Shown one piece after another: positions 47,714-56,540 of a stretch of DNA of 64,000 nucleotides (position 1 is its first letter; each line of letters begins with the position of its first letter). The stretch is from Mycobacterium persicum. Its GTDB lineage: Bacteria; Actinomycetota; Actinomycetes; Mycobacteriales; Mycobacteriaceae. The position numbers were made by a program, and so were the translations under genes. Where the stretch lies: positions 1 to 64,000 of the forward strand of contig NZ_MVIF01000001.1 in assembly GCF_002086675.1 (NCBI RefSeq). The letters are read 5' to 3'. The notes below the pieces were generated by a model, which saw only the letters and a list, made by a program, of their open reading frames with translations, ran no database searches and was not told where the DNA came from.

Positions 47714-48411
47714 GTGACCAATTTCATGGTGTTGCCACCGGAGATCAATTCTTTGCTGATGTTCACCGGTGCGGGGTCGGCGCCGATGCTGGACGCGGCG
47801 TCTTCAGTTCGGGCACCAACACCGTCTATCCGGGGCACCTCAACAGTTTCGGACTTGCGAACTCGGGTACCGGCAACCTCGGTTTCGGGAATGCGGGGGC
47901 TGGCAACGTCGGCTTTGCGAACTCGGGCCTGCTCAACACCGGCTTTGGGAACGCGGGTTCGATCAATACCGGCGGCTGGAATGGGAACAAACTCAACACC
48001 GGCTTCTTCAACTCGGGCGAGACAAACACCGGCTTCGGCAACTCGGGTCACGTCAATACCGGCTTTTGGAATGCGGGCAATCTGAACACCGCCGTCGGAA
48101 GCGCCACCGACCAGGGTCCGGTCGGCTTCGCCGCCACCGGCAACTCGGGATTCTCCAACACGGGTGTCGGCAATTCGGGGCTTGGAAACACCGCCGCTGA
48201 TGGTCATGGTATTTCGGGCTTTTTCAATTCGGCCTCCGGTGGGTCGCTTGTCACCGGCGTCACCTCAGGCTTTTTCAACACCGGTGTCACCGACGTCATG
48301 GGCCCCTTCCCCAGCGGTATGCTCAGCGGTTTCAACTCGGGCTTCTTCAACACCGGGATCGCCAATTCAGGCGTGCTGAGCCTCGGCCGGCTGATCATGT
48401 TGGCTACCTGA
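47714..48411 (+). pseudogene. PPE-MPTR remnant: PPE N-terminus joined out of frame to an MPTR tail
   Basis: GTG 47714 starts VTNFMVLPPEINSLLMFTGAGSAPMLDAAS, the first ~30 residues of a PPE protein. From about 47803 the next frame encodes an MPTR tail of NxGxGNxG pentapeptides (FGNAGAGNVGFANSGLLNTGFGNAGSINTG...NSGFFNTGIANSGVLSLG), ending at TGA 48409-48411. Almost the whole PPE core (about 150 or more residues, including the WxG motif) and the frame are gone, so an internal deletion has fused the ends. An M. tuberculosis PPE-MPTR protein would normally be several hundred residues or more. Confidence 0.82.
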
Positions 48412-48527
48412 TCTGGTTAGCCCCGATCGCGGGGTAGGCCACAGTCGCGGCGTCGGCGCCGCGGTCGCGGAAACCGCCGCGATTTCGGGTCGTTCGGCGC
48501 GGGTTGCCGGGAACCGGTTAACCGGCC

Positions 48528-48550
48528 GTGCACACTTTTGCACCATCCAT
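48528..48550. promoter_or_regulatory. Repeat motif copy A upstream of D-aminoacylase gene
   Basis: GTGCACACTTTTGCACCATCCAT. The core is an inverted repeat GTGCA-N6-TGCAC. It lies 129 bp upstream of ATG 48680, and the flanking 70 bp resemble those of copy C (shared TCGATCAT...GAGCA). It is a candidate regulator-binding site. Confidence 0.6.
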
Positions 48551-48679
48551 TCGTGCAAATTGGGACATTGTGACCTTCAGCCGGCGGTGCCGCGACCTCG
48601 ATCATGAAGAGCAGTTCGAGCACCTCAGCTCAGTGCGCCCGGCGGTATCGCCGAGGTCCGGCCGAAAGGATCTAGCCGA

Positions 48680-50461
48680 ATGAACACCACAGCAGCCGCC
48701 GGCAAGCCCGGTCCACGAATCCTGATTTCGCGCGGGCTGGTTTTCGACGGCAGCGGCGCGGCAGGGGCGGTGCGTGACGTCGCGATCGCCGACGGCGTGG
48801 TGATCAACATGTCCGCGCAGGCGCTGAATCCGGGCAGCTTCGACGAAGTCATCGACGCCGACGGGAAATGGGTGATGCCAGGCTTTCTGGAGATTCACTC
48901 GCACTACGACGCCGAAATCGTCACCGCCCCAGGGCTGCCCGAGTCGGTACGGCACGGGGTGACCACGGTGGTTACCGGTAACTGTTCGTTGAGCATGGTC
49001 ACCGTGGACGCCGACGATTCGGCGGACCTGTTCGCCCGGGTGGAGGCCATCCCGCATTCGGGCATCAAAACGATTCTGCAGCAGAGCAAGACATGGACCA
49101 CACCGGGCGAATACCGGAAATGGCTTCAACAGCAGCCGCTGGGACCCAACGTCGCGGCCATGCTGGGTCACAGCGACCTGCGGGTCGGAGTGCTGGGCCT
49201 AGAAGCGGCCACGGACAAGCACTTTCGGCCGAGCGACACCCAGATGGCGTCAATGGAGCACATTCTCGAGGACGCACTGGACCAGGGCTTCCTGGGGTTG
49301 TCGACGATGACCACTCGTCGCGACAAGCTGGCCGGTGACCGGGCGTGGGCAGAACCGTTGCCGTCGACGTTCGCACGCTGGCGCGAATACCGCAGGCTGC
49401 ACAAGCGGTTGCGCCGGCGGGGCCGCATCCTGCAGAGCGCCCCCAACGCCGAGACGCAGGTGAACGTGCTGGCGTTCGCATTGACCGCGGCCGGCCTCGG
49501 CCGTCGGCCGCTGCGCACCAGCCTGCTGACCGCGATGGACTTCAAGTCCAACCCCATGCTGCACCGGGTGACGCGCCTGCTGGCATTCTTGACCAATCGA
49601 GTGCTCAACGGCGACATGCGATTTCAGGCACTGCCCGGCCCGATGACGATCTTCTGCGACGGCGTGGATTTCGCGGCCTTCGAGGAGTTCAGCAGCGGCA
49701 TCACGCTGCGGAACCTGCGCACCGCCGACGATCAGTACGCGCTGCTGACCGACCCGAAGTTCCGCGCCCAGTTCATCAAGGACATGGGCGGATTCATGAT
49801 GAACGGCCTGTGGAACCGGCGTTTCGACGATGCCGTCATCATCGATTGCCCCGATGTCTCGGTGGTAGGCCGCACCTTCGAAGACCTCAGCCGCGAGCGC
49901 GGACAGCACCCCGCCGAGGTGTTCCTGGATCTGGCCGCCGCCTGGCGGGACAAGTTGCGGTGGTACACCGTGGTGGGCAACCACCGCCCCGACATCGTGC
50001 TCGACTTGCTGGCAAGCCCCGGGACCCATATTGGATTCGCCGATTCCGGCGCGCACCTGCGCAGCCTGGCGAACTACAACTTCGGGCTGCGCGCCCTGAC
50101 GATGGCCAAGCGGGCCGAACAGTCGCCGCGCCCCAAGATCACCGTCGGTGAGATGGTGCGCAAACTGACCTCGGATCTGGCCGACTGGTGGGGTGTCGAG
50201 GCCGGCCGGCTGCGCATCGGCGCACGCGCGGACGTGGTGGTGGTCGACCCAGACGGGCTCACCGACCAGGTCTTCGAGGTCTCCGAGGCGCCCGCCCCCG
50301 ACGCCTTCGGGCTGGACCGCGTGGTCAACCGCAACGACGATGCCGTACACGCCGTCCTCATCAACGGCCGCACCGCCTACACCCAAACATCAGGGTATGC
50401 AACCGATCTCGGACAGTCTGCGGCCTACGGGACGTTTCTGCCGTCCACCCACACGAATTGA
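48680..50461 (+). CDS. N-acyl-D-amino-acid deacylase (D-aminoacylase) family amidohydrolase
   Basis: A 593-residue metal-dependent amidohydrolase. The N-terminal part reads ILISRGLVFDGSGAAGAVRDVAIADGVV, then metal motif VMPGFLEIHSHYDAEIVTAPGLPESVRHGVTTVVTGNCSL (HxH, and the C/S loop typical of D-aminoacylases), TDKHFRPSDTQMASMEHILEDALDQGFLGLSTM, and C-terminal FADSGAHLRSLANYNFGLRALTMAKRA and ITVGEMVRKLTSDLADWWGVEAGRLRIGARADVVVVDPDGL. Family members deacylate N-acyl-D-amino acids or related amides. Two amidohydrolases of different branches in one island suggests use of an amide-linked nutrient. Motif copy A lies upstream. Confidence 0.86.
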   Translation: MNTTAAAGKPGPRILISRGLVFDGSGAAGAVRDVAIADGVVINMSAQALNPGSFDEVIDADGKWVMPGFLEIHSHYDAEIVTAPGLPESVRHGVTTVVTGNCSLSMVTVDADDSADLFARVEAIPHSGIKTILQQSKTWTTPGEYRKWLQQQPLGPNVAAMLGHSDLRVGVLGLEAATDKHFRPSDTQMASMEHILEDALDQGFLGLSTMTTRRDKLAGDRAWAEPLPSTFARWREYRRLHKRLRRRGRILQSAPNAETQVNVLAFALTAAGLGRRPLRTSLLTAMDFKSNPMLHRVTRLLAFLTNRVLNGDMRFQALPGPMTIFCDGVDFAAFEEFSSGITLRNLRTADDQYALLTDPKFRAQFIKDMGGFMMNGLWNRRFDDAVIIDCPDVSVVGRTFEDLSRERGQHPAEVFLDLAAAWRDKLRWYTVVGNHRPDIVLDLLASPGTHIGFADSGAHLRSLANYNFGLRALTMAKRAEQSPRPKITVGEMVRKLTSDLADWWGVEAGRLRIGARADVVVVDPDGLTDQVFEVSEAPAPDAFGLDRVVNRNDDAVHAVLINGRTAYTQTSGYATDLGQSAAYGTFLPSTHTN

Positions 50462-50873
50462 TGCCGACCACAACAGATAACGACGCAAGCCTGTCAACGA
50501 TGAGCCGCACCAGGATCAGCCGGGCCGACGTGGATTGGGCACCAACTGAATCCGGACCAACGAGCTACACCAATGCGTGGTGAATTTCGCCATACTCACG
50601 ACACCAATGTGGACGCGGCGGATGGCATGGGCCGGGCGGACCGGGTGGACCTCCGGCACACGGTGAGCACTACCGACCATATGGCCCCCCATTCGGAGCT
50701 GCTGGGACCGCCCGGCAGCATCGGTTCGCTGTGCCAAATTGGCGAAATTCGTGGACCGGTCAGATCTAGTACCGCAATCGTAGATCGGAAAGCTTGATGA
50801 TGGCGTGTCTGCGCCGACCAAGCGTGACCGCGGCATTGCTCGGGTTATAGGAATTATTGACGTTGGAGGATCG
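50462..50873. other. 412-bp stretch without a recognised gene
   Basis: Between the D-aminoacylase and the AT-rich oxidoreductase. Small ORFs here have no family resemblance. Composition shifts from GC-rich to AT-richer near 50700-50870, marking the left edge of what looks like transferred DNA. GGAGGA before 50874 is the oxidoreductase ribosome binding site. Confidence 0.55.
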
Positions 50874-52307
50874 ATGAACAACCGAGTCGCACTGATCGGA
50901 TTGGGACCGCATGCTAGAAAGGTGTATTACCCGTATCTGTCGGAATATTTCCAGGGCGATCCATCGGCAAGCTTTGAGCTGCTGGTTGAGCTAAAGACGC
51001 AGCAAGAAACCGCTGCAGCATTCCTGGAAAAGCAGAAAATCCAACCCAAGCGAGTCGAATTCTTGGATGCAGACACTCAGCTCAGATCGGGAACGATTGA
51101 TCCGCTGGCGGCCGCCAGTCTTAAAGAACACAAAATTAACAAGGCCCTTATCGCAACCGAACCCAAAGCGCATAAAGTATATATCGAGGAGTGCATAAAG
51201 CGTGGTATTCACGTAATGACCGACAAGCCGGTTACAGCTCCAGTTGGCCTGGTGACGTCAATCGAGGCAGCGGAAAATATTTATAACGATGTTGCTCGTT
51301 TGGCAGAGATGACAGACCAGCATCCAAACTCACGGGTTTTGGTGCAAAGTCAGCGTCGGAACCACGCTGGTTACCGAAAGGTCTTTGACGTCCTGGAGGC
51401 TCTAATAAAAGAGTACGACGTTCCCATTACATATATTTCTATCCATCACTCCGATGGTATGTGGAACATGCCGGACGAATTTGTGCACCGCGAAAATCAC
51501 CCATATAAGTATGGTTATGGCAAACTGATGCATTCTGGATATCATTTTGTGGACCTGCTGACGCTCCTGCTTAGATTAAGCAGCCAGGCGAGCAGCAAAA
51601 CCCCTGATACAATAACGTTGTTTTCTCAGTACATTCGTCCTGGCGATCAGCATACAGCCATCACTGAAGATACCTACGAGCGCTTCTTTGGGAAAGCGAC
51701 GGCCGCCGCGTTCAGCGACTACATGCACGATCAGAAACTGCATGAATTTGGCGAAGTTGACAGCTATTCTCAGTTGCAGGCGATGAAGCACGGAAAAATA
51801 TTGACGACTGCGCAGTTATCACTGATCCAGACAGGATTTTCACAGCGTGCCTGGCCGATCCTGCCCGACGACACATACAAGTCAAATGGACGATTGCGGC
51901 ACGAATATATCAACATACATGTCGGGCCGTTGGCGTCAGTGCAAATTCACTCGTACCAATCGCAGCAATCAAAGCAGCAAGGTCTGTCTCACTATGATAC
52001 GGGCGGCGCAAACCATTTTGACATTTACATCTTCCGAAATTCAAATCTCATCGGCGGCAAAGCATTTGAGAAGATTCAATTTGGGGAAATGGATCTGAAA
52101 GGACATGAGGCCGAGCTATATATGGGTCAGAATGAATACGCCAGGAGACAGACGCTCGACGAGCTATTGCAGGATCTTCCTTCGCAAAATGAGCTGCGGA
52201 ATCACTTGCCTGCGAACAAATTGCTGTCGGAAATCTACAAAAACCATGCCCGTCAGTCAAAAGGCGAGACGCCATTCGTTTCTTTCAATGCCGTCGATAT
52301 TCTATAG
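50874..52307 (+). CDS. Gfo/Idh/MocA-type NAD(P)-dependent oxidoreductase, AT-rich
   Basis: A 477-residue protein. The N-terminal Rossmann fold begins MNNRVALIGLGPHARKVYYPYLSEYF, and the Gfo/Idh/MocA lysine motif follows as HVMTDKPVTAP (the EKP-like catalytic Lys) near residue 120. The C-terminal domain has the family histidine area (MHSGYHFVDLLTLLLRL). The family oxidises or reduces sugars, inositols and sugar nucleotides. Codons such as AAA, ATA, TTA and AAT are common, and by eye the gene has clearly lower GC (roughly half) than every neighbour, pointing to recent transfer. It is longer than most of the family. ATG 50874 with GGAGGA just upstream is preferred over 50805. The partner pathway is unknown. 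Confidence 0.8.
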   Translation: MNNRVALIGLGPHARKVYYPYLSEYFQGDPSASFELLVELKTQQETAAAFLEKQKIQPKRVEFLDADTQLRSGTIDPLAAASLKEHKINKALIATEPKAHKVYIEECIKRGIHVMTDKPVTAPVGLVTSIEAAENIYNDVARLAEMTDQHPNSRVLVQSQRRNHAGYRKVFDVLEALIKEYDVPITYISIHHSDGMWNMPDEFVHRENHPYKYGYGKLMHSGYHFVDLLTLLLRLSSQASSKTPDTITLFSQYIRPGDQHTAITEDTYERFFGKATAAAFSDYMHDQKLHEFGEVDSYSQLQAMKHGKILTTAQLSLIQTGFSQRAWPILPDDTYKSNGRLRHEYINIHVGPLASVQIHSYQSQQSKQQGLSHYDTGGANHFDIYIFRNSNLIGGKAFEKIQFGEMDLKGHEAELYMGQNEYARRQTLDELLQDLPSQNELRNHLPANKLLSEIYKNHARQSKGETPFVSFNAVDIL

Positions 52308-52447
52308 ACCAATTGTCCGATAGTGCGCACCGCGCCGCCGCCAGCCCGAATCCGCTCACCAGTCGAAGCGATCCACCGCACCGCCGTGGCCACCGATCCG
52401 AATCCGCCAGATAAGCAACATTGACCGGCACCACCGCCCGACGCAGC

Positions 52448-53659
52448 TTAGGTGGTTGGCTTGCCGCGCCATTGCAGGAGCTCGAGTGCGACGGCGACGT
52501 GAACGCTGCTGTGCTCCAGGGGTCGAGGCAGGAGTTGCTCAGCGCGCTCGAGTCGACGCAGCAGCGTGTTGCGGTGTGTGTAAAGAAGTTTCGTGGTGCG
52601 CCCGACGCTGCACTGCTCGTTGATGTACGTCAGCACCGTCTTGTGCAGCTCGGGCCCGGCCGACTCGAAGTCGCCCAGCGTGTTCTTGATGAATTCCTCT
52701 GCGGCTTCCCGGTTTTGAGTGATCAATGCGATCAACTGGACATCGGCGAAAAACGCCACCCGCTGGTGGGATTGCAGCCCGGCCACCATGCGCTGGGTGG
52801 TGAGCGCCTCGAGGTGGCTGCGCCGGAAGCCCTCGATTCCCTTCGCGATCGTGCCGATGGCGATTCGCGCGCCGGGAGTGCCCTCGACCGCCCGGCGAAC
52901 CAGCTCGACATCGAGGGCGGACTCGGGCACCCACACCCATCGGGTGGCCGCACTCGCGATCACCGTCAGTGGCCGCGCGAAACCGGCGGCGTCGCCGAAG
53001 GCGTCAGCGACGCGGTCAAGCTGGCTGAGGTCGCCGTCGGGTTCGTCGCTCCAGATGACCGCGCCGATGTGGGCGCGGTTGAGGGCGTAGCCAAGTCGCG
53101 CTTCGGCACGCTGGCGGCTGATCGGGGCGCCGTCGAGAATCAGGGCGGTCACTTCGCGGCGCTCGGCATGAGTGCCGCGGGCCAATTCGTCACGTTCCTG
53201 TTGCACCCGGGCGGCGATGCCGGCAGCCGTGGCGTCGATGAAGTTGCTGATGGACCGAAAGGACACATCGAGCAGCTCGCGCAGCTCGTCGGGGTCGGAG
53301 GCGAGCTGGAAGCCGATATCCATCCAGAGCCGCCAGCCCACGGTCAGTGCCGGACGGAAAGTGAACGGCTCCAGGCCGCGGCGCGCCATGTCCCGGGCGA
53401 TGCTCAGTGGCTCGGGGCCCACATTGGGCGGCACCGGAGCGCCCGGATTGCTGACATTGGCTGCGGCCCAATGCATCAGGCTGGACCGAATGCTCCGTCG
53501 GGCGGCCGCTGCCAGGACGGGATCGACGGCTATGGACGGGTTGGCCGCCATGGTTTGCCGGTCGTATTCGTCAAACCACTCGGGGGGAGCGTTGAGGACA
53601 ATCCGCGCTCCCTGCCCAATCATCTCGCATACCTGCGGCGACGGACTTTGCCATACCAC
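52448..53659 (-). CDS. PucR-family transcriptional regulator
   Basis: A 403-residue PucR/CdaR-type regulator. A central GGDEF-like/linker region (residues about 150-290) precedes the C-terminal helix-turn-helix with the hallmark YTHRNTLLRRLERAEQLLPRPL (around 363-384). The N-terminal region (EMIGQGARIVLNAPPEWFDEYDRQTMA) is like mycobacterial members that lie near PE/PPE or fatty acid genes. It starts from GTG 53659, with another possible start at the ATG for residue 13. Motif copy B (GTGCACACTTTTGCACC) lies 20 bp upstream, between this gene and the divergent HisC-like gene. Autoregulation and control of the other two motif-bearing units are inferred. Confidence 0.87.
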   Translation of the reverse strand: MVWQSPSPQVCEMIGQGARIVLNAPPEWFDEYDRQTMAANPSIAVDPVLAAAARRSIRSSLMHWAAANVSNPGAPVPPNVGPEPLSIARDMARRGLEPFTFRPALTVGWRLWMDIGFQLASDPDELRELLDVSFRSISNFIDATAAGIAARVQQERDELARGTHAERREVTALILDGAPISRQRAEARLGYALNRAHIGAVIWSDEPDGDLSQLDRVADAFGDAAGFARPLTVIASAATRWVWVPESALDVELVRRAVEGTPGARIAIGTIAKGIEGFRRSHLEALTTQRMVAGLQSHQRVAFFADVQLIALITQNREAAEEFIKNTLGDFESAGPELHKTVLTYINEQCSVGRTTKLLYTHRNTLLRRLERAEQLLPRPLEHSSVHVAVALELLQWRGKPTT

Positions 53660-53678
53660 CCACTCACCCTAGACCCGT

Positions 53679-53695
53679 GTGCACACTTTTGCACC
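53679..53695. promoter_or_regulatory. Repeat motif copy B between pucR and HisC-like gene
   Basis: GTGCACACTTTTGCACC, identical to the 17-bp core of copy A, in the divergent promoter region. It is 20 bp from the pucR start and 209 bp from the HisC-like gene. The location next to a regulator gene suggests it is that regulator's own operator. Confidence 0.6.
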
Positions 53696-53904
53696 ATTTG
53701 CCGACCCGATTGGGAGGTTTAGCCCTTGGACGGCAACGGCCCGATAACGATGATGGATCACAGATCGTCGGCAGCCATAGCCGTCTGCGGCGGTGGTGAG
53801 CAACTTGCCGGGCACGGGCACGGCGATGAGCGCGCATTGTGTGATGGTGGCCGCTCCGCCATCGAGGTCTTTCCGACCGCCGCCGAGTAACCCAATGGGG
53901 AAAT

Positions 53905-55041
53905 ATGAAAACCACATCACTTCCGCTGCACATTCCCGGCGGTACGACGACATCACCGGACCGAATTCACATACTCAGACGGCCCGTTCCGGGCTTACTC
54001 GGATATGGCGGGATCGGCTTGCACTGTCCGGTCAACCCGTACGCGTTGGCACCACACATCCAGAACGCGGTCATCGAAGCGGTCCGAGGCCAAATCGCAG
54101 CCATCAACACCTATCCCGACAGTAACGCGACCGTGTTGCGAACGAAATTGGCCGAATACATCTCCAATCATGTGCGTAGCGCAGTGTCGGCCGAAAACAT
54201 CTGGGTTGCCAATGGCTGCAACGAAATACTGCAGCAGATCTTTCGCGCGTTCGCGGGGCCGAGCGGAACCGTACTGGGTTTGGAACCGTCGTACAGATAT
54301 TTCCCGGTGATCGCGGAAGGGGTCGGCGCCCAATGGCGGAGCGTGCCGTCCCGCGATTTTCCGCAGCGCGACATAGACGCTGCCCTCACCGCCATAGAAA
54401 GATGCCAGCCCGATGTCGTGGTGATCGCGAATCCAAACAATCCCACGGGCGACAGCTTCAGCATGGATATGTTCGAGGAAGTGCTGTCCCGGCTACGGTC
54501 CGGAATACTTGTCATCGACGAGGCCTTCATCGAAATGTCGACCAAAGACAGTGCGGTCCAGCTCATACACCGGTACCCGGACAAGGTTGTGATCTGCCGG
54601 ACCCTGAGCCAGGCGTTCACGTTCGCCGGCGGCAAATTAGGCTACATGATCGCTGCCCCGAACATTATTAATACGCTGCTCGCGACGCGACTTCCGTACC
54701 ACGTGTCATCGATGACGCAAGCCGCGGCAGCGGTGATCATTGATCGCGCCGACGAGATCCTGGCTAAAGTTCCCGAGCTTCTGCTGGAACGTGACCGGAT
54801 GGTCACCGCCCTCCGGATGGCCGGATTCGATATTCCCCACAGCGACACCAGCTTCTTTCTCCTGGGGAAATTGGGTGATGCGCATGCAGTCTGGGAAGCC
54901 TATGCAAACGCGGGCATCTTTCTCGGCGACGTGGGTTTGTCACACTATCTGCGCGTTTCCGCCGGATTGCCACACGAAAACGACCAGTTTTTGGAGGCGA
55001 CCAGCAATTTGCTCGATCTCGGCAAGATCGCTATAGGTTAG
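53905..55041 (+). CDS. HisC-like class I/II aminotransferase homolog lacking the PLP lysine
   Basis: A 378-residue fold-type I protein closest in pattern to histidinol-phosphate aminotransferase: HCPVNPYALAPHI, YPDSNATVLRTKLAEYI, VANGCNEILQQIFRAF, IANPNNPTGDSFS (PLP-site Asn), ILVIDEAFIEM (PLP Asp) and the final YLRVSAGLPHENDQFLEA (substrate Arg). The canonical Schiff-base lysine in TLSKAF is Gln236 here (TLSQAF, codon CAG 54610-54612), and the phosphate Arg eight residues on (GGR) is Lys244 (GGKLGY). A Lys to Gln change at that site should abolish transamination, unless Lys244 substitutes. The downstream GT2 gene starts only 10 bp after, so the two form a unit. Confidence 0.82.
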   Translation: MKTTSLPLHIPGGTTTSPDRIHILRRPVPGLLGYGGIGLHCPVNPYALAPHIQNAVIEAVRGQIAAINTYPDSNATVLRTKLAEYISNHVRSAVSAENIWVANGCNEILQQIFRAFAGPSGTVLGLEPSYRYFPVIAEGVGAQWRSVPSRDFPQRDIDAALTAIERCQPDVVVIANPNNPTGDSFSMDMFEEVLSRLRSGILVIDEAFIEMSTKDSAVQLIHRYPDKVVICRTLSQAFTFAGGKLGYMIAAPNIINTLLATRLPYHVSSMTQAAAAVIIDRADEILAKVPELLLERDRMVTALRMAGFDIPHSDTSFFLLGKLGDAHAVWEAYANAGIFLGDVGLSHYLRVSAGLPHENDQFLEATSNLLDLGKIAIG

Positions 55042-55050
55042 GAAGATGTC

Positions 55051-56148
55051 GTGAGCGCTGCACAGTTGGTATTGACGCGCGGACGGGATGACTGGGACGG
55101 CGGACAGCTGTCCGCCGTCCGACCCGCGCATGTCGCGGAAATCCGGCCCCCCGTCGTGTCGCCGCGGCCGTCCGTGGCAATAGTTATCCCTGCCTATAAT
55201 GAGAGCCGAATTATCGGCCGATGCCTGGAATCATGCATTGCCCAGACATCCGCGCCCGACGAGATCATCGTGGTCAACAACAAATCAACCGACGATACCC
55301 TGGCGGTGGTGCGCCGATATCAAAAACACCACCGGCAGCTCAACATCCGGGTGCTCGAACAGAATGCGCATCAAGGGCTCATTCCGACCCGCAACCATGG
55401 ATTCGACCATGCGCGCAGTGATGTCATCGGCCGTATCGATGCCGATACCATCATCGCCGCCGACTGGGTCGAGACACTTCGCCGCCGATTCACCAACCCG
55501 GCCGTGGCCGCGGCGACCGGTCCGGTTTTCTATCACGACATGCCTTTGCGAAGGTTCGGTTTCTGGGGAGACCACCGGATTCGCAGCTATCTGGAGAGGC
55601 ACTCAACAGATCAGCGGTTTCTGCTAGGCGCCAATATGGCAATCCGGAACTCGGCGTGGCGAGCGATCCGTCAGCTGGCCCATCGGGATCCCGAAGATCT
55701 ACTGCACGAAGATATCGACCTCGCCCTGACCTTGTTCAAGAACGATTTGAAGATTGCGTACGAACCGACAATGGTCGCAGGCATATCAGGCCGGCGGTTG
55801 GAAGCCCCGGTGCTTGACTTTTACCGGTACATCACGCGGTATACCAGGACGACAACGGCGCATGGCGTCAAGAGTTGGACGGCGCTGCTGACGATGGCCA
55901 TTTTGCTGCTGGTGTATTTGCTGTTCCGACCGGTGCGGTTCTATTACGACGGCGAGAACCATCGATTCACCTTGTCGAAGTTGCGCGCCAAGCTTGGCCG
56001 CACAGCCACGACGCCGCAGTGCGGGTGCGGGGACGCGTTGCCGGCAGGGCACACCGCGGAACAACGTGTGGCCGACACTGCCGGGACCGGCACTCGGGCG
56101 GGGCCGATAGTGCTCAGCAAGCCGACGTATTCGGGGTCTTTGCCATGA
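55051..56148 (+). CDS. Family 2 glycosyltransferase with C-terminal membrane segment
   Basis: A 365-residue GT2 enzyme. GT-A domain: VAIVIPAYNESRIIGRCLESCIAQTSAPDEIIVVNNKSTDDTLAVVRRY (nucleotide-binding), DVIGRIDADTIIAADW (DxD-like DAD) and EDLLHEDIDLALTLF (ED motif of the catalytic base). A hydrophobic helix ALLTMAILLLVYLLFRPVRF lies around residues 280-300, so it is probably membrane-attached and acts on a lipid-linked or cell-envelope acceptor. The tail after about 320 is low in structure. GTG 55051 is 10 bp after the HisC-like gene, suggesting co-transcription. Donor and acceptor are unknown. Confidence 0.85.
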   Translation: MSAAQLVLTRGRDDWDGGQLSAVRPAHVAEIRPPVVSPRPSVAIVIPAYNESRIIGRCLESCIAQTSAPDEIIVVNNKSTDDTLAVVRRYQKHHRQLNIRVLEQNAHQGLIPTRNHGFDHARSDVIGRIDADTIIAADWVETLRRRFTNPAVAAATGPVFYHDMPLRRFGFWGDHRIRSYLERHSTDQRFLLGANMAIRNSAWRAIRQLAHRDPEDLLHEDIDLALTLFKNDLKIAYEPTMVAGISGRRLEAPVLDFYRYITRYTRTTTAHGVKSWTALLTMAILLLVYLLFRPVRFYYDGENHRFTLSKLRAKLGRTATTPQCGCGDALPAGHTAEQRVADTAGTGTRAGPIVLSKPTYSGSLP

Positions 56149-56392
56149 GACCTGGGTAGTGGCACGGATTCCGGTAAGAACCGGAAATCACCCTAGCGCC
56201 GCGCGGTGGGCGATGTAACTGTAATGAATCGCACAGCGGTGCAACGGGATTGGTGGCCGCGGCCGGATAGGCCGCATCGAGGGTGACAACGAAGTCCGAG
56301 AATTCCCGCAACCGGACCAGACACCGCAGGGCGTGGGCACAGGCCTGCGGCATCCGCGGGCGGCGACCACGTCGGCGCCGCTCGTGCGGTGT

Positions 56393-56415
56393 GCGCACAC
56401 TTTTGCACCATCCAT
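56393..56415. promoter_or_regulatory. Repeat motif copy C upstream of PE-PPE-MFS operon
   Basis: GCGCACACTTTTGCACCATCCAT, one base different from copy A over 23 bp, 125 bp upstream of the PE start. The mismatch breaks one pair of the GTGCA/TGCAC dyad. Downstream it shares with copy A a T/GGGxCAT...GGCGGTGC...TCGATCAT...GAGCA pattern, as if the whole promoter region had been duplicated. Confidence 0.6.
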
Positions 56416-56540
56416 CGAGGTGGGTTGGGTCATTTCGCCCTTGGGCGGCGGTGCTGTGGTCTCGATCATAGAGAGCACGTGGCCAGTACCCGGCCAGTTC
56501 AGGGACCAGCTCACAGGTCAACTCAGAGGGAGGTAAGCGC

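Noticed and set aside
47769..48200. Arg-rich ORF over the MPTR repeats
   Set aside because: Out-of-frame reading of the NxGxGN repeats; the pentapeptide frame is the meaningful one.
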